A stretch of 53,546 nt of DNA from Chloroflexota bacterium (GCA_029782215.1 JAKOVD010000089.1:1-53546); one strand, 5' to 3'; positions 7,826-18,774 are shown, numbered from the stretch's first letter. Made by a program: numbers and translations. The notes: generated by a model from the letters alone, not told the origin.

Positions 7826-9457
7826 ATGACGGTTCATCACGAGACTGAACGGAAGTACCGGGTCCCTGACGCCGAGGTCATGGAACGGCTGCTGCAGCTA
7901 CAGCAGGTCGGTTCCTATGCCGTCGGCGCCTTCCGCACCTGCCACGTCGTCGACACGTACTACGATACGCCGGAGCGGTCTTTTGCCGCGGCCGGCTACG
8001 CCTTCCGCTTTCGCCAGAGCGACAGGGAGCAGACGGTCCACCTCAAGTCCTTGACACCGCCTTCAGAGGAGGGGGTTCACCGGCGGGTGGAGCTGCACGC
8101 CGCGACCGGCCAGCCGGAGCTGCCTTCGGCGTGGCCGGAGGGACCTGCCCGCCACCTGGCCCTTGAAACCCTGGGCGATCAGAACCTGGCGCCGCTGTTT
8201 CGCATTGAGCAGGTCCGGCACATCGCCCCCCTGTCGGCGGCAGACAAACAGGCGGCTGAGATGAGCCTGGACGAAGTGCGCTGGCTGACCGGTGAGCGTG
8301 ACTGCCGGGCGATTGAGCTGGAGATAGAGCTTTGTCAGGGCCAGGGGGAGTGGGACCTGGAGGCCGTCACCGTTGAGCTTGCGACCATTTGGCAGCTCCA
8401 GCCTGAGCTGCGCTCCAAGTATGAGCGGGGCCTGGAATGGGCGTCAAGCATCGCTAGCGCCGAACCGGATGGGGACCCTGACGGGGCTGGCCCGTTCGAA
8501 CGGGCGGAACCGCGCAAGCGCCCAGGCATTCCTTTCCAGGCGGACGATCCTGTCGCCGCATTTGTCCAGCGCGTCCTCGCCGCCCAAACGGACAAGCTGC
8601 GCAGCCAGCGCGATGGCGTCGTGAAGGATGAGGGTGTGGAGGCTGTGCACGACGCCCGCGTGGCCACGCGCCGCATGCGCAGCGTCCTCTACTTCTTCAC
8701 ACCCTGGCTGCCGAAACGCGCCGCCAAAGAGCTCCGCCGTGAGCTGCGCCAGGCTGCCCGCGCCCTGGGCGCAGTGCGCGACCTGGATGTCAGCCTCGCC
8801 TTTGTCCACGAGCATGCACCTCAAGTGGCGCCGGAGGCTGAGGTGCCTTTGCGCCACCACCTGGAGGTGGAACGCCGCCGCGCTCGTGCCGGCCTCCTGG
8901 AGTATTACAAGGGGAGCGGCTACAAGAGCCTGGACAAAGCTCTCAGCCAGTTCGCCAGGGCGAAGGGGTCAGGCCAGAACCGGTTGGACGCCGTCCTACC
9001 GGGCCTGGTGGACCAGGCGGCCACCGAGGTGCACGTGTTTGGCAGGACGCTCGTCCCCGGCAGCCCCATCGAACACCTGCACGCGCTGCGCATTGCCGTC
9101 AAGCACCTGCGCTACCTGTTGGAGTTCACGCGCTACAGCAGCTTTCCGGAGGGCGATCCGCTGATCACCCTGCTAACGGATGTCCAGGAAGAGCTGGGGC
9201 AGGTCCACGATGCGCACGTGAGCTGCCTGCTAGCCTTTGATCTCCTGCGGCGCACCGAGCTGCCGCTCACGGCGGGCGATCGCGACGCTCTCTTGGCCTA
9301 CGGCCTCGGCTTGGGCCGGTATCGTGACGCCCGCGCCGCGCCCTTCCTGGCGTCGGCGCCTCCTCCGCCCTGGGGGGTGTGGCTCGACCCCGCCACCCAG
9401 GCGCAGTTGGGGGAAATCAGGGCGCTGCTGGGCGGAGAGCGGTTGGAGCAGCGATGA
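7826..9457 (+). CDS. CYTH-CHAD domain protein (triphosphate tunnel enzyme / polyphosphate-binding)
   Basis: A 543-residue fusion. Residues ~3-200 form a CYTH domain with the ExExK signature (E6-T-E-R-K10) and the tunnel strands YYDTPERSFAAAGYAFRFR and HLKS; such enzymes hydrolyse triphosphate or related polyanions. Residues ~250-530 form a helical CHAD domain with VHDARVATRRMRSVL and LHALRIAVKHLRYLLEF, whose conserved His/Arg/Lys bind polyphosphate. Together they suggest a polyphosphate-associated protein. ATG 7826 (MTVHHETERKY) is chosen since the motif must be at the very N-terminus; GGAG lies just upstream. Only 7 nt separate its stop from that of the convergent frnE-like gene. Confidence 0.9.
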   Translation: MTVHHETERKYRVPDAEVMERLLQLQQVGSYAVGAFRTCHVVDTYYDTPERSFAAAGYAFRFRQSDREQTVHLKSLTPPSEEGVHRRVELHAATGQPELPSAWPEGPARHLALETLGDQNLAPLFRIEQVRHIAPLSAADKQAAEMSLDEVRWLTGERDCRAIELEIELCQGQGEWDLEAVTVELATIWQLQPELRSKYERGLEWASSIASAEPDGDPDGAGPFERAEPRKRPGIPFQADDPVAAFVQRVLAAQTDKLRSQRDGVVKDEGVEAVHDARVATRRMRSVLYFFTPWLPKRAAKELRRELRQAARALGAVRDLDVSLAFVHEHAPQVAPEAEVPLRHHLEVERRRARAGLLEYYKGSGYKSLDKALSQFARAKGSGQNRLDAVLPGLVDQAATEVHVFGRTLVPGSPIEHLHALRIAVKHLRYLLEFTRYSSFPEGDPLITLLTDVQEELGQVHDAHVSCLLAFDLLRRTELPLTAGDRDALLAYGLGLGRYRDARAAPFLASAPPPPWGVWLDPATQAQLGEIRALLGGERLEQR

Positions 9458-9464
9458 AGACTGC

Positions 9465-10124
9465 CTACTGCACTGTGATTTGGGCCTGGTGCGAGTCGGC
9501 CCAAGTACGCTCCAGCGCCATCACGAAGGTCGCCGCCGGCTGAGCGCCGGAGACGCCGTACTTTTGGTCAAAGACGAAGAAGGGCACGCCGTTGCACCCC
9601 ATCGCCTGCGCCCGCCGGATGTCGGCGCGGACGGCATCGGCGTAGGCATCGCCCGCCAGCATGCGGCGCGCTTCTTCAGGGTCCAGCCCCACCTCTCCTG
9701 CCAGGCGCACCAACGTTTCGTGATCGCTGATGAACAGCCCCTCGGTGAAATAGGCCCGCTGCAGCCGCTCTTTCATTTCGCCCTGCACATGGTGAGCGGC
9801 GGCCAGGTGAAGCAGCCGGTGCGCGTTCAGTGAATTCACGGGGTGGGTGCGCTCCATGTGGAAGTCAAGGCCCTCTTCGGCAGCCAAGGCGGTGACGCGG
9901 GCGTTCATTGCCTCCGCCTGGGTCTGGCTGATGCCGTAGCGCTGGCTCAACATGTCGTTGACCGTGCCGGTGTAGTCGACCGGCGCGTTGGGATCGAGCT
10001 GAAAGCTGCGCCAGATCACCTCGACTTCGGCACGGTGCTCGAGCTGCGCCAGCGCCGTCTCGAACCGGCGCCTGCCGATGTAGCACCAGGGACAGGCGAT
10101 ATCCGACCAAATTTCCACTTTCAT
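9465..10124 (-). CDS. FrnE-like DsbA family oxidoreductase
   Basis: A 219-residue DsbA-family protein of the FrnE group with active site CPWC (residues 11-14) directly after the first beta strand (VEIWSDIA), a helical insertion and the cis-Pro loop GVPFFVFDQKYGVSGAQP. It has no signal peptide and so acts in the cytoplasm. Related proteins are described as protein disulfide isomerases or in polyketide pathways; here the role is unknown. An 80-nt spacer separates it from the downstream end of the P-type ATPase gene on the same strand. Confidence 0.88.
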   Translation of the reverse strand: MKVEIWSDIACPWCYIGRRRFETALAQLEHRAEVEVIWRSFQLDPNAPVDYTGTVNDMLSQRYGISQTQAEAMNARVTALAAEEGLDFHMERTHPVNSLNAHRLLHLAAAHHVQGEMKERLQRAYFTEGLFISDHETLVRLAGEVGLDPEEARRMLAGDAYADAVRADIRRAQAMGCNGVPFFVFDQKYGVSGAQPAATFVMALERTWADSHQAQITVQ

Positions 10125-10204
10125 ATCTCGCTTTCGGAACGACTTCCGCCTCCTTGTTTGTCCAATGTGTGCATGCTTCGAGTCGCTGGGCTACGTCCAC
10201 GGGT

Positions 10205-12736
10205 TCACCCGCTTGTTATCTCGAGGTCCAGGAACCGCTCCAGCCAGTTGTGCCGCCAGGCCTGGCGCAGGATCAAGGCCCACACCACCACCAGCGCCAG
10301 CATGAGGACGTAGACGGGAGGCGGCAGGGGCGCCACGGCCATGAGCCGGCGTGTGAACGGGATCCTGACCGCGACAATGTAGCCGATTGCCAGCAGCACC
10401 GCCATGATCGTCGGCCGCCAGTCACCGCTGAACTCGTCGCCGCCTGCAAACCACGGCCGCGGCGGTTCCAGGAAGATCAGCAGGGCGAGGCCGCTGAGAA
10501 TGAAGAAGCCTGTCAGCGCCGACTGCGCCAGAAGTTGGGCGGCCTGAAACTCGAAGACGCCCGGCTGGGAGTAGTCAAAGGGGACGCTGACGAACTGCTT
10601 GATGCCTTCAATCATCTCGGGCGTGACGTCCGCGCTCACCACCTGCCGCATGACCAGGCCGAACGTGACCACGTACACCACCAGGCCAAAGACGAACGTG
10701 GCCATCGTCGCCGGCACGGCAAAGTGGAGCACGCTGTGCAGCAGTGACCCTTTGACGCGGCCTGGCCGCGCCAGGAAGGCGATGACCAGGGGCGGAATGC
10801 CGCGCACGATGTACGAGATCATGGCGTTCTGCATGACGTTGAAGGGGAAGCCGAGGGATAGGGCGGTGATGGCGATCGCCAGCAGCGCCGCCGGCAGGAC
10901 GCTGCTCAGGAAGAGGTTGACGATGTCACGCAGGGCCTTGATGATGCTCTGCCCCTCGCCAAAGGCCGGCGGCAGCGCTTCAAAGGAATCCCCCAGCAGC
11001 ACCATATCCGCCACCCCTCGCGTGGCGCCGCTGCCGCTCTGCATGGCGATTCCCAACTGCGCCTTCTTGAGCGAGAGCACATCGTTGACGCCGTCGCCGA
11101 TCATGGCCACGTACTCGCCCTGGCGGCGCAGGGCATCCACCAGGGCCTCCTTCTGTTCGGGTGTGATGCGTCCGAACACGGTGGCCCGGCTGGCCGCCTC
11201 GCCGAATTCGGCGGCGCCCATCGCCGCCAGGTCCGGGCCGGAAACCAGGGACAGGTCGCCGGGCAACCCCGCCTGCCGGGCCAGCGCCGCCACGGTCTGG
11301 GGGTTGTCGCCGGAGATGACCTTGAGCCGCACGTTGTTGGACGTCAGGGAGGTCATTGCCTCTTCCAGGTGCGGCCGCAGTTCGTCGCTGAAGCTGATCA
11401 GCCCCATCAACTGCAGGTGAGGAAGGGCCGGCTCGCCGTCGGCGTCGTGCAGGTGCAGGACGTTCGGCGCGTGGCCAAACACCAGGACGCGCTGGCCCTG
11501 TTCCGACCAGTCGTTGACCTGCCTGTGGGTGTTCTCATCAAGCGCCAATGCCCCATTGAGCATTTCCAGCGCACCCATGACATAGGCGCCGTGCATCGGC
11601 GGGCGCTCCCCGCCGCCGGCGTCGTCGCAGGCCACCGCCGACCATTTGCGCGCCGACGAGAAGGGCACTTCGTCCGTGACCCGGCGCCGGACGCCGCCGA
11701 GCCCCTCGATCAGGGCCTCGGAAGTCTTGTTGGTCGCTGAGGCGCTGCCGGCGAAGTCGCCCAGAATGAGCTTGAAGTCGTCCTTGCCGAGTCCTACCGG
11801 GTAGACATCCTCAAAGCGGATCTTGTTGGCCGTCAGCGTGCCCGTCTTGTCGGTGCACAGCACCGTGACGTTGCTCAGGGACTCGACGGCGTTGGATTGC
11901 TGCACCAGGGCGCCTTGCTGGGCGATCTTGACGGCGCCTTTGGCGTAGGTGAGGACGATGCTCGTCAGCAGCCCGGCCGGGATCATGCCAACGACAATGC
12001 CGCTGATCTGGAGGTTCAGCTCGATGGGAGCGTTGCCGATCAACAGGTCGAGGATCACGACCAGGCCGACGAAGCCGACCAGCACCATGATCAGCCGCAT
12101 GATCAGGTTGACCTCGCGCTGCAGCGGCGTCAGCGTGGTCTGGAATTGGCGGGCATTGGCCGTCAGCTTGTTGGCAAAGCTGCTGCTGCCCACCTCGGTC
12201 GTTTCGACCAGGGCCGAACCGGTGACACAGAATGTGCCGGACAACACCCTGTCGCCCGCCACCTTCGGGATCAGGTCGGCTTCACCGGTCAGCTGTGACT
12301 CGTCGACCTCGAAACGTCCCTCTCCCACTACCACACCGTCCGCCTGGAACTGGTCGCCGGCGCGGATGACCAGGACATCGCCCAGCACCAGCTCGGCCGG
12401 GTCCACCTGCTGCTCACGCCCATCACGCAGGACGCTGACCTTGACGCGGGCGAGCACCGAGATCTTGTCGAGCTGGCGTTTGGCCCTGACCTCCTGAAAG
12501 GTGCCAATGATGGCATTGAGCACGGCAGTCGAGGCCGTGATCAGGGCATTGCCCACCTGGCCGATGGCGATCATGGCCAAGCCGATCGCGTAGAGCACCC
12601 CGTTGACCGGATTGAAGGCGTTGGTAACGACGATGTCCTTGTAGGAGCGGCCGGTGGAGAGTTGGACCTCGTTGCCCTGCCCCTTCTGGCGCCGGGCCAG
12701 GACCTCACTGCTGCTCAGACCGCTGATTTGCTCCAT
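10205..12736 (-). CDS. P-type cation-translocating ATPase (CtpE/Ca-Mg-like)
   Basis: An 843-residue P-type ATPase. Actuator domain LTGEADLI lies at ~150, the phosphorylation loop DKTGTLT at ~295, and the hinge MIGDGVNDVLSLKKAQLGIAM in the second half. About ten membrane segments are visible. The transport helix before the phosphorylation site has GMIPAGLLTSIVL rather than the CPC of heavy-metal pumps, and no N-terminal metal-binding domain is present. It therefore fits the light-metal group resembling mycobacterial CtpE. The ion cannot be decided from sequence. The start ATG 12736 has GGGAG nearby and a good promoter at 12790-12818. Confidence 0.9.
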   Translation of the reverse strand: MEQISGLSSSEVLARRQKGQGNEVQLSTGRSYKDIVVTNAFNPVNGVLYAIGLAMIAIGQVGNALITASTAVLNAIIGTFQEVRAKRQLDKISVLARVKVSVLRDGREQQVDPAELVLGDVLVIRAGDQFQADGVVVGEGRFEVDESQLTGEADLIPKVAGDRVLSGTFCVTGSALVETTEVGSSSFANKLTANARQFQTTLTPLQREVNLIMRLIMVLVGFVGLVVILDLLIGNAPIELNLQISGIVVGMIPAGLLTSIVLTYAKGAVKIAQQGALVQQSNAVESLSNVTVLCTDKTGTLTANKIRFEDVYPVGLGKDDFKLILGDFAGSASATNKTSEALIEGLGGVRRRVTDEVPFSSARKWSAVACDDAGGGERPPMHGAYVMGALEMLNGALALDENTHRQVNDWSEQGQRVLVFGHAPNVLHLHDADGEPALPHLQLMGLISFSDELRPHLEEAMTSLTSNNVRLKVISGDNPQTVAALARQAGLPGDLSLVSGPDLAAMGAAEFGEAASRATVFGRITPEQKEALVDALRRQGEYVAMIGDGVNDVLSLKKAQLGIAMQSGSGATRGVADMVLLGDSFEALPPAFGEGQSIIKALRDIVNLFLSSVLPAALLAIAITALSLGFPFNVMQNAMISYIVRGIPPLVIAFLARPGRVKGSLLHSVLHFAVPATMATFVFGLVVYVVTFGLVMRQVVSADVTPEMIEGIKQFVSVPFDYSQPGVFEFQAAQLLAQSALTGFFILSGLALLIFLEPPRPWFAGGDEFSGDWRPTIMAVLLAIGYIVAVRIPFTRRLMAVAPLPPPVYVLMLALVVVWALILRQAWRHNWLERFLDLEITSG

Positions 12737-12789
12737 CCGCTGCTCCCTTCGATCAACAAGAATTCTGCCATCTCAGACGTTACCCACAA

Positions 12790-12818
12790 GAATAGTTTTG
12801 CTGCTGCCGATCGTCAAT
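12790..12818 (-). promoter_or_regulatory. Promoter of the P-type ATPase gene
   Basis: On the minus strand a -35 TTGACG (12813-12818), 17-nt spacer and -10 TATTCT (12790-12795) precede the start codon by ~53 nt. Both boxes match the sigma70 consensus well. Confidence 0.65.
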
Positions 12819-12878
12819 TCCGCTGGTGCTCCACAACGGCGACGCCCCCTGCTGCCCGGAGACTCCCCGTCGCCATCA

Positions 12879-12950
12879 TGTCACTGCGAGCGCAGCAAAG
12901 CGGTCCCCACCTCACTGTGTCACTGCGAACGAAGTGAAGCAGTCCCCAAC
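12879..12950 (+). repeat. Two direct copies of a ~33-bp dispersed repeat
   Basis: Copies at 12879-12911 and 12918-12950 share the pattern TGTCACTGCGA, then AAGC, then GTCCCCA, differing at about six positions. An inverted relative (CGCAATGACATAGGGAGAGG...) lies at 12997-13030. Confidence 0.7.
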
Positions 12951-13190
12951 ATGCCAGTTGGCGACTGCGTCGCCTGCTTACGGGGCTGACGCTGCTCGCA
13001 ATGACATAGGGAGAGGCGAGATGCTTCACTGGGGTGGGCGGACGGTGAGGGTTGGGTGGACAAACCCGTTTCTTATGACATCCCGCGGATGTCACCGTCG
13101 GGGGCGCTTCCCGCGACGCGGGATGGAGGATTCAGCATGACAAACCGAGGAGTCTGTTCCGGGCGGGAAGCCCATGGGTCGAAGCCTCCC

Positions 13191-13257
13191 TTTTATGTCA
13201 TGCTGGGCGGCCTTGTCAGCTAGTTCTGCGTGCGGGAAAGCAACAGCGAAGCATCTC
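13191..13257 (+). repeat. 67-bp dispersed repeat unit
   Basis: The unit starts with TTTTATGTCATGCTGGGCGG and ends with CAGCGAAGCATCTC exactly 53 nt after its start. The same architecture with the same spacing is found at 41101-41167 and 41361-41427. Confidence 0.75.
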
Positions 13258-13322
13258 TCGGCGGAAGTCTTTGGGCAAAGACGTGAGGCAATCCTCGCGG
13301 TCCTTCCGAGCGGCAGACAGCC

Positions 13323-16300
13323 CTACTTCGCGCCGGGCTTCCTGGTGCGTATTCTCTTCTTGATGGTCTCAAGACTGCCTGGCTTCGCCTCGGTCGCGGG
13401 AGGCGGTTCCGGTTCAGGCGTCTTGGCAGGCTTCGGCTTGGCGCCGGCAGGGGGCCTGGTAGACGGCTTGGCGGGGACCGCCGGGGGCGGCTCGAACAGA
13501 CTGGCTTGGGTGAGATCGGCCTTGCCCTTACCGCCGGTCTTGGCAGGGGCCTTGGACCCGGCTGGGGGCGCTTTGTCAGGCGCCTTCGCTGCCGGCTGGA
13601 CGGGCGCGGCCTTACCCTGGGAGGACTTCCCGGCCTTCGGTTGCTCTTTGGCAAGCGTTGCGGAGGCGGTGGGCTTCCTGGCAGGCGTTGTTGCAGGCGT
13701 CTTGGCCGCTGGCTGGGAAGCAGCCTTCGCTGTGCCCTTCGTTTTGGGCAGTTCGTCCAGCACCGAGGCGCGGGTGACACGGGGGGCCTGAGCGGTCGCG
13801 GGCGCCGCTGCGGCGGTTGGGGCTGCGGCTGCCGGCTCCTGCTTCGCCGGGTTGGGCGTTTGTTTGGGCTCCGCCTGGGACGCCGCGGGGGTGGTTGAGG
13901 CTGCGGCTGCCGGTTCCTGCTTCACCGGTTCGGGTGTTGTTTCGGGCTCCGCCTGGGCTGCCGCGGGTTTCGTTGCGGCCAGGATCTTGGCTCCCACCGC
14001 CTTCCGGGCGGGGCTTGCCGGCCTCTCGTGAGTCGTTGCTGCAGGCGCTTCGTTTGCGGGGGCCGGCGCGAGGGGCTTCACGGCTGCCGTCCTTACCGAC
14101 TTCCGGGTTGGCGCTGGTGCCGGCGGCGCGGGCGGCGGAGGGGATGGTGGCGGAGGAGGAGGTGGTGGTTCAGGCGCGCCTTCGCTCTCCTTGACTTTGG
14201 GGATGATCAGGGCCAGGAGCCGTTGCAGCTCGCCGTCAGCCAGGGCGGGGATGGCTTTGCCGCGACCGGCGCGGTTTCCGGACGGCACGTCTTCCAGGCG
14301 GAGGACGCGCATCGGTCCCTTGCTGAGAACGGGGAACATCTCGTGTTCGCTCTCGACGAGGGCGGCCGCTTCCACTGCGCCCTGGTTAGCCTGCAGCTTG
14401 ATGGCCGCAACGCCGCCGCCGTAGCGCTTCTGGACCGGGTACTGGTCGACCATCGTGCGCAGGCCGAACCCCTTGCCGGTTAGCAGGACGACCTGGTGCT
14501 GCGGCTTGCACAACCCGCAGCCGGCCACCTGGTCGCCTTTCTCCAGCTTGATGGCCAGCACGCCGGCCGCAGGCAGCCCCATGACCCGCACCTCGTCCTG
14601 CGCAAAGCGAATACCCTGCCCAAGCCGGGTCAACAACACGATGTCGTCGCCGGTGTCGCAGGGCAGCACGCCGAGCAAGGCGTCGCCCGGCTCGATGTTC
14701 ATGACCAGGGGTGAGTTATGAGCCGCCGCAAACAGGTCCGCGACGGCGATGCGTTTGCACCGCCCCTCGCGGGTGTAGAGAAACAGGCTTTGTCCCTCGG
14801 CCTCGCCGTTTTCCGGCGCCGCCAGCCCCAACAAGGTCACGATTTCGTCGTCGCCGCGCAACCCGAAGATCTCGGTGAAGTTCGTTCCCTCTTCCGTGGG
14901 CACCTGGTGAATATCTCGCGCCACGGCCTGACCGGCGGCGGTGAACAGGAACAAGGTGTTGCGGCCTGACGAGGCTGCCATCGCCACCGGCGCATCGGCA
15001 GTGCGTCGCGGCAGCGAACCCCGGCGCCTTCCGGCCAGCGACTGCTGGAATATCTGCCCACTCTTGGTCACCATGACAAGGACTTCCTCTTCGGACAGGA
15101 AGTCGGTGGCCACCAACGCCGCGCCCTCGACATCCACGATCTGGGTGCGGCGCGCATCGCCGTATTTGGCTTTCAGCGCCAGCAGCTCGTCTTTGATAAC
15201 GCCCAGGATCTTTTGGGGGTGGGCCAGCAGGTCTTCCAGGTAGGCGATGCGGTCCTTGACCTCCTTGTACTCCGCCTCCAGCTTCTCCCGCTCCAGGCGC
15301 GAAAGACGCTTGAGCGGCATGTCAAGAATCGCCTGGGCCTGGATCTCGCTGAGCTTGAAGCGCTGCATCAGCCGCTCGCGGGCTGTGTCGGTGTCCGGGC
15401 TGCGGCGGATGATTTGGATCACCTCGTCCAGGTTGGCAAGCGCGATGAGCAGACCTTCCAGGATGTGAGCGCGCTCCCTGGACCGTTTCAGGTCGTACTC
15501 TGAGCGCCGGCGCACGATCTCGCGCCGGTGCTCGATAAACAATTGCAGCATGCGCTTGAGCGAGAGCAGACGGGGCTCGCCATCGACCAGGGCCAGGGTG
15601 TTGAAGCCGTAGGTCTGGCGCATCGGCGTGAGCTTGTACAGCTCCTCCAGCATGTCCTTCGGCTCCACGCCGCGCTGCAGCTCGACAACGATGCGCATGC
15701 CCTGGCGGTCGGACTCGTCCCGCAGATCGCCAATGCCTTCCAGGCGGCCGTCGCGCACCAGCTCGGCGATGCGCTCCACGACGCGACCGTTGTTGGTCTG
15801 GTAGGGCAGCTCGGTGATGACCAGCCGGCTGCGGCTCCGGCTCATGGTTTCGACGTGCACTTTGGCCTGCACGGTCAGCTTGGCACGGCCCGTGCCGTAG
15901 GCGGTGGCAATCGTGTCCTGCCGGCCCTCCTTGGCATCGCGGTAGCGGAAGATGATGCCGCCGGTAGGGAAGTCGGGGCCCTTGATGAAATAGAGGAGGT
16001 GTTCGAGCGTGATCTCCTCGACGGCATGGTAGTGGTCGATCACGAACGCCAGGGCGTCCACGACCTCGCCCAGGTTGTGCGAGGGGATGTTGGTGGCCAT
16101 GCCCACAGCGATGCCGGACGAGCCGTTGACAAGCAGGTTGGGCAGGGCCGCCGGCAACACCAGCGGCTCTTCGAGCGTTTCGTCGAAATTGGGGCCGAAG
16201 TCGACGGTTTCCTTTTCGATGTCGGCCAGCATCTCCTCGGCGATCTCGGTCAGGCGCGCTTCGGTATAGCGCATGGCCGCGGCGCTGTCGCCGTCGATGG

Positions 16301-16655
16301 AGCCGAAGTTGCCCTGGCCATCGACGAGGGGGTAGCGCATCGAGAAGGTCTGGGCCATGCGCACCATGGCATCGTAGACGGCGGTGTCGCCGTGGGGGTG
16401 GAACTTGCCCAGCACCTCGCCAACAATGCGTGCGCTCTTGCGGTGCGGCTTGTCGTGGCGCAGGCCCATGGTGTGCATGGCGTACAGAATGCGCCGGTGC
16501 ACGGGCTTGAGGCCATCACGGACATCGGGCAGGGCGCGGGCCACGATCACGCTCATCGCGTAGTCGAGGTACGCCGCCCGCATCTCGTGATCGAGGTCGA
16601 TGGGGCGAACGATGCCCCTGGCCTCCGGCTTGATGAGGCTCTCAGGCAGGCTCAT
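13323..16655 (-). CDS. gyrA: DNA gyrase (or topoisomerase IV) subunit A with a long low-complexity tail
   Basis: The breakage-reunion subunit of a type IIA topoisomerase. The winged-helix core shows [11 protein letters not shown], the [14 protein letters not shown] (Thr91 and Asp95 at the places of E. coli Ser83 and Asp87) and the catalytic Tyr130 in MRYTEARL. A beta-pinwheel follows to ~residue 820. A clean GyrA box, Q(R/K)RGG(R/K)G, was not found; the nearest are [10 protein letters not shown] and QKRYGGG, so ParC is possible. Residues ~826-1110 are a Pro/Ala/Lys-rich tail starting with a polyproline run and ending [12 protein letters not shown], far beyond the usual 800-880 residues. uvrB lies 69 nt downstream of nothing else: its stop is just upstream of this start on the same strand. 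Confidence 0.9.
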   Translation of the reverse strand: MSLPESLIKPEARGIVRPIDLDHEMRAAYLDYAMSVIVARALPDVRDGLKPVHRRILYAMHTMGLRHDKPHRKSARIVGEVLGKFHPHGDTAVYDAMVRMAQTFSMRYPLVDGQGNFGSIDGDSAAAMRYTEARLTEIAEEMLADIEKETVDFGPNFDETLEEPLVLPAALPNLLVNGSSGIAVGMATNIPSHNLGEVVDALAFVIDHYHAVEEITLEHLLYFIKGPDFPTGGIIFRYRDAKEGRQDTIATAYGTGRAKLTVQAKVHVETMSRSRSRLVITELPYQTNNGRVVERIAELVRDGRLEGIGDLRDESDRQGMRIVVELQRGVEPKDMLEELYKLTPMRQTYGFNTLALVDGEPRLLSLKRMLQLFIEHRREIVRRRSEYDLKRSRERAHILEGLLIALANLDEVIQIIRRSPDTDTARERLMQRFKLSEIQAQAILDMPLKRLSRLEREKLEAEYKEVKDRIAYLEDLLAHPQKILGVIKDELLALKAKYGDARRTQIVDVEGAALVATDFLSEEEVLVMVTKSGQIFQQSLAGRRRGSLPRRTADAPVAMAASSGRNTLFLFTAAGQAVARDIHQVPTEEGTNFTEIFGLRGDDEIVTLLGLAAPENGEAEGQSLFLYTREGRCKRIAVADLFAAAHNSPLVMNIEPGDALLGVLPCDTGDDIVLLTRLGQGIRFAQDEVRVMGLPAAGVLAIKLEKGDQVAGCGLCKPQHQVVLLTGKGFGLRTMVDQYPVQKRYGGGVAAIKLQANQGAVEAAALVESEHEMFPVLSKGPMRVLRLEDVPSGNRAGRGKAIPALADGELQRLLALIIPKVKESEGAPEPPPPPPPPSPPPPAPPAPAPTRKSVRTAAVKPLAPAPANEAPAATTHERPASPARKAVGAKILAATKPAAAQAEPETTPEPVKQEPAAAASTTPAASQAEPKQTPNPAKQEPAAAAPTAAAAPATAQAPRVTRASVLDELPKTKGTAKAASQPAAKTPATTPARKPTASATLAKEQPKAGKSSQGKAAPVQPAAKAPDKAPPAGSKAPAKTGGKGKADLTQASLFEPPPAVPAKPSTRPPAGAKPKPAKTPEPEPPPATEAKPGSLETIKKRIRTRKPGAK

Positions 16656-16701
16656 GGGTGTCTCCGGGGGATAGGCATGGGCGATTCATGCGCGGTGCGG
16701 C

Positions 16702-16725
16702 AGGGGCGATTCATGAATCGCCCCT
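16702..16725. repeat. 24-bp perfect palindrome of the GGGGCGA family at the uvrB stop
   Basis: Arms AGGGGCGATTCA and TGAATCGCCCCT form a perfect palindrome. On the minus strand the element begins right after the uvrB coding sequence: the uvrB stop is the TAG of TAGGGGCGA. A half copy (GGGCGATTCATG) lies at 16679-16690. It sits between uvrB and gyrA and could act as a transcript end. Confidence 0.8.
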
Positions 16726-18772
16726 ACGCGTCCAACATCTTGATGCGTTCCCAAGCGGGCAGGTCTTGCTCATCGTGCAGACTGCGGCGCAGCTCGATCA
16801 CCTGGTCGCGCAGGACCGCCGCCTCTTCGAACTCCAGCCTGCGGGCGGCGTCCTGCATCTGCTTTTCCAGCTCTTTGATCAGCCGCAGGCGTTCGCCGCG
16901 GGGAAGGGCATTGAGCGAGGCGATGACCTCGCCGCCCGTCTCGTAGACGGGTCCGGGCTCGGCCACCTTGGCGGCCGTGACCACCCGCTGGGTGAGATCG
17001 TGAACCGACTTGATAATCGAGCGGGGCTCGATGCCGCGCTCGCGGTTGTAGGCTTCCTGCACCTGGCGGCGGCGGCTGGTTTCGTCGAGAGCCTTGCGCA
17101 TCGAATCGGTGATCTTGTCGGCGTACATGATCACCGTGCCTTCGACGTGGCGGGCGGCGCGCCCGATCGTCTGGATCAGCGATGTTTCTGAGCGCAGGAA
17201 GCCCTCTTTGTCGGCATCAAGGATGGCAACCAGGCTCACCTCCGGCAGGTCCAAACCTTCGCGCAGGAGGTTGATGCCCACGACGACGTCGAACACGCCC
17301 AGGCGCAGATCGCGCAGGATCTCAACCCGCTCCAGGGTGTGTACCTCGGAATGGAGGTAATGGACCTTGAAGTCCAGCTCTGCCAAGTAGTCGGCCAGGT
17401 CTTCGGCCATGCGCTTGGTCAGCGTGGTCACCAGGGCGCGCTGGCCGGCCTTGATGCGAATGTTGAGCTCTTTGACCAGGTCATCCACCTGGCCTTTGGT
17501 GGGACGTATCACAACGAGCGGATCGAGCAGCCCCGTGGGGCGGATGATCTGCTGCGCGATCTGTTCGGACACCTGCCGTTCATAGGGGCCGGGTGTGGCC
17601 GAAACGTAGACCACCTGGTGCACCAGATCGACGAACTCCTCGAAGCGGAGAGGACGGTTGTCGAGGGCCGAGGGCAGGCGGAACCCGTGCTCGACCAGCA
17701 CCTGCTTGCGGGCCAGGTCGCCGTTGTACATGCCGCGCAACTGCGGCAGGGTCATGTGCGACTCGTCGATGAAGATCAGGTAGTCGTCGGGGAAGTAGTC
17801 CAGCAGCGTCCAGGGGCGCGACCCTGCCGGCCGCCGCGCCAGGGGCCGCGAGTAGTTCTCAATGCCCGAGCAGTAGCCAACCTCGCGCAGCATCTCCAGA
17901 TCGTAGTTCACTCGCTGCTGTATGCGCTGCGCTTCCAGCAGCTTGCCCGTGGACTGAAAGACGCCCACCTGCTCGTCCAGCTCCTTTTCGATCTCGGCCA
18001 CGGCTTCGGTCAGCTTGTCCTGCGGGGTGATGAAGTGCTTGGCCGGAAAGACGTCGATGGTCTGGTGCTCGGCGATGATCTCGCCGGTGAGGGCGTCGAT
18101 CTCGGTGATGCGCTCGATATCATCGCCCCAGAACTCGATCCGGTAGGCGGTTCTGGCGTAGGCGGGCATGATCTCCAGCGTGTCCCCGCGCACGCGGAAC
18201 TTGCCCGGCTGCAGCACCGTATCGTTGCGGGTGTAGTGAATGTCCACCAGGTGCCGCAGCAGCAGGTGCCGCCGCCGCATCTCGCCCACGTTCAGGGTCA
18301 GCGCCACACGGCCGTAGTCTTCCGGGCTGCCAAGGCCGTAGATGGCCGACACCGAGGCCACGATGACGACATCCCGGCGGCTGAAAAGGGCCGAGGTGGC
18401 CGCCAGACGCAGGCGGTCGATCTCCTCGTTGATCTGCGAGTCCTTCTCGATGTAGGTGTCGGTGCGCGGGATATAGGCTTCCGGCTGGTAGTAGTCGTAG
18501 TAGCTGACGAAGTACTCGACGGCGTTCTCAGGGAAGAACTCGCGGAACTCGGCGTAGAGCTGGGCGGCCAGGGTCTTGTTGTGGGCCAGGACCAGGGTGG
18601 GGCGCTGGACGGCCTCGACGATCTTGGCCATGACGAAGGTCTTGCCGGTGCCGGTGGCGCCCAGCAGCGTCTGGTGGACCATGCCCTGGTGCAGACCGTC
18701 GATGAGCGCGCTGATCGCCGCGGGCTGGTCGCCCGTGGGCTGGTACTCGGAGGAAACACGAAGGGCAGGCAT
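16724..18772 (-). CDS. uvrB: Excinuclease ABC subunit B
   Basis: UvrB is the damage-verifying helicase of nucleotide excision repair. The 682 residues show Walker A GATGTGKT (38-45), the beta-hairpin [12 protein letters not shown] (~90), the DEAD-like [17 protein letters not shown], helicase motif [16 protein letters not shown] and the C-terminal UVR domain [24 protein letters not shown]. The start [20 protein letters not shown] is canonical; 19 extra codons upstream are encoded by a heptamer repeat and are not believed to be translated. No Shine-Dalgarno is visible; the leader carries six GGTGGCA-type heptamers. uvrA and uvrC are not in the window. Confidence 0.97.
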   Translation of the reverse strand: MPALRVSSEYQPTGDQPAAISALIDGLHQGMVHQTLLGATGTGKTFVMAKIVEAVQRPTLVLAHNKTLAAQLYAEFREFFPENAVEYFVSYYDYYQPEAYIPRTDTYIEKDSQINEEIDRLRLAATSALFSRRDVVIVASVSAIYGLGSPEDYGRVALTLNVGEMRRRHLLLRHLVDIHYTRNDTVLQPGKFRVRGDTLEIMPAYARTAYRIEFWGDDIERITEIDALTGEIIAEHQTIDVFPAKHFITPQDKLTEAVAEIEKELDEQVGVFQSTGKLLEAQRIQQRVNYDLEMLREVGYCSGIENYSRPLARRPAGSRPWTLLDYFPDDYLIFIDESHMTLPQLRGMYNGDLARKQVLVEHGFRLPSALDNRPLRFEEFVDLVHQVVYVSATPGPYERQVSEQIAQQIIRPTGLLDPLVVIRPTKGQVDDLVKELNIRIKAGQRALVTTLTKRMAEDLADYLAELDFKVHYLHSEVHTLERVEILRDLRLGVFDVVVGINLLREGLDLPEVSLVAILDADKEGFLRSETSLIQTIGRAARHVEGTVIMYADKITDSMRKALDETSRRRQVQEAYNRERGIEPRSIIKSVHDLTQRVVTAAKVAEPGPVYETGGEVIASLNALPRGERLRLIKELEKQMQDAARRLEFEEAAVLRDQVIELRRSLHDEQDLPAWERIKMLDA

Positions 18773-18774
18773 GG

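Larger units (their letters stand above)
12819..13322. other. Gene-free spacer filled with dispersed repeats
   Basis: This 504-bp stretch lies between the ATPase promoter and the gyrA stop. It contains repeat units listed separately (12879-12950, 12997-13030, 13191-13257) and inverted segments. Short open frames here are repeat-derived and have no ribosome sites or coding character. No RNA gene was recognised. Confidence 0.7.

Noticed and set aside
12814..13140. Short open frames in the repeat spacer
   Set aside because: Encoded by dispersed repeats on either strand, no start signals, no family.
15528..16946. 472-codon open frame antisense to gyrA and uvrB
   Set aside because: Crosses two well-supported genes and a palindrome; His/Val-rich shadow composition.
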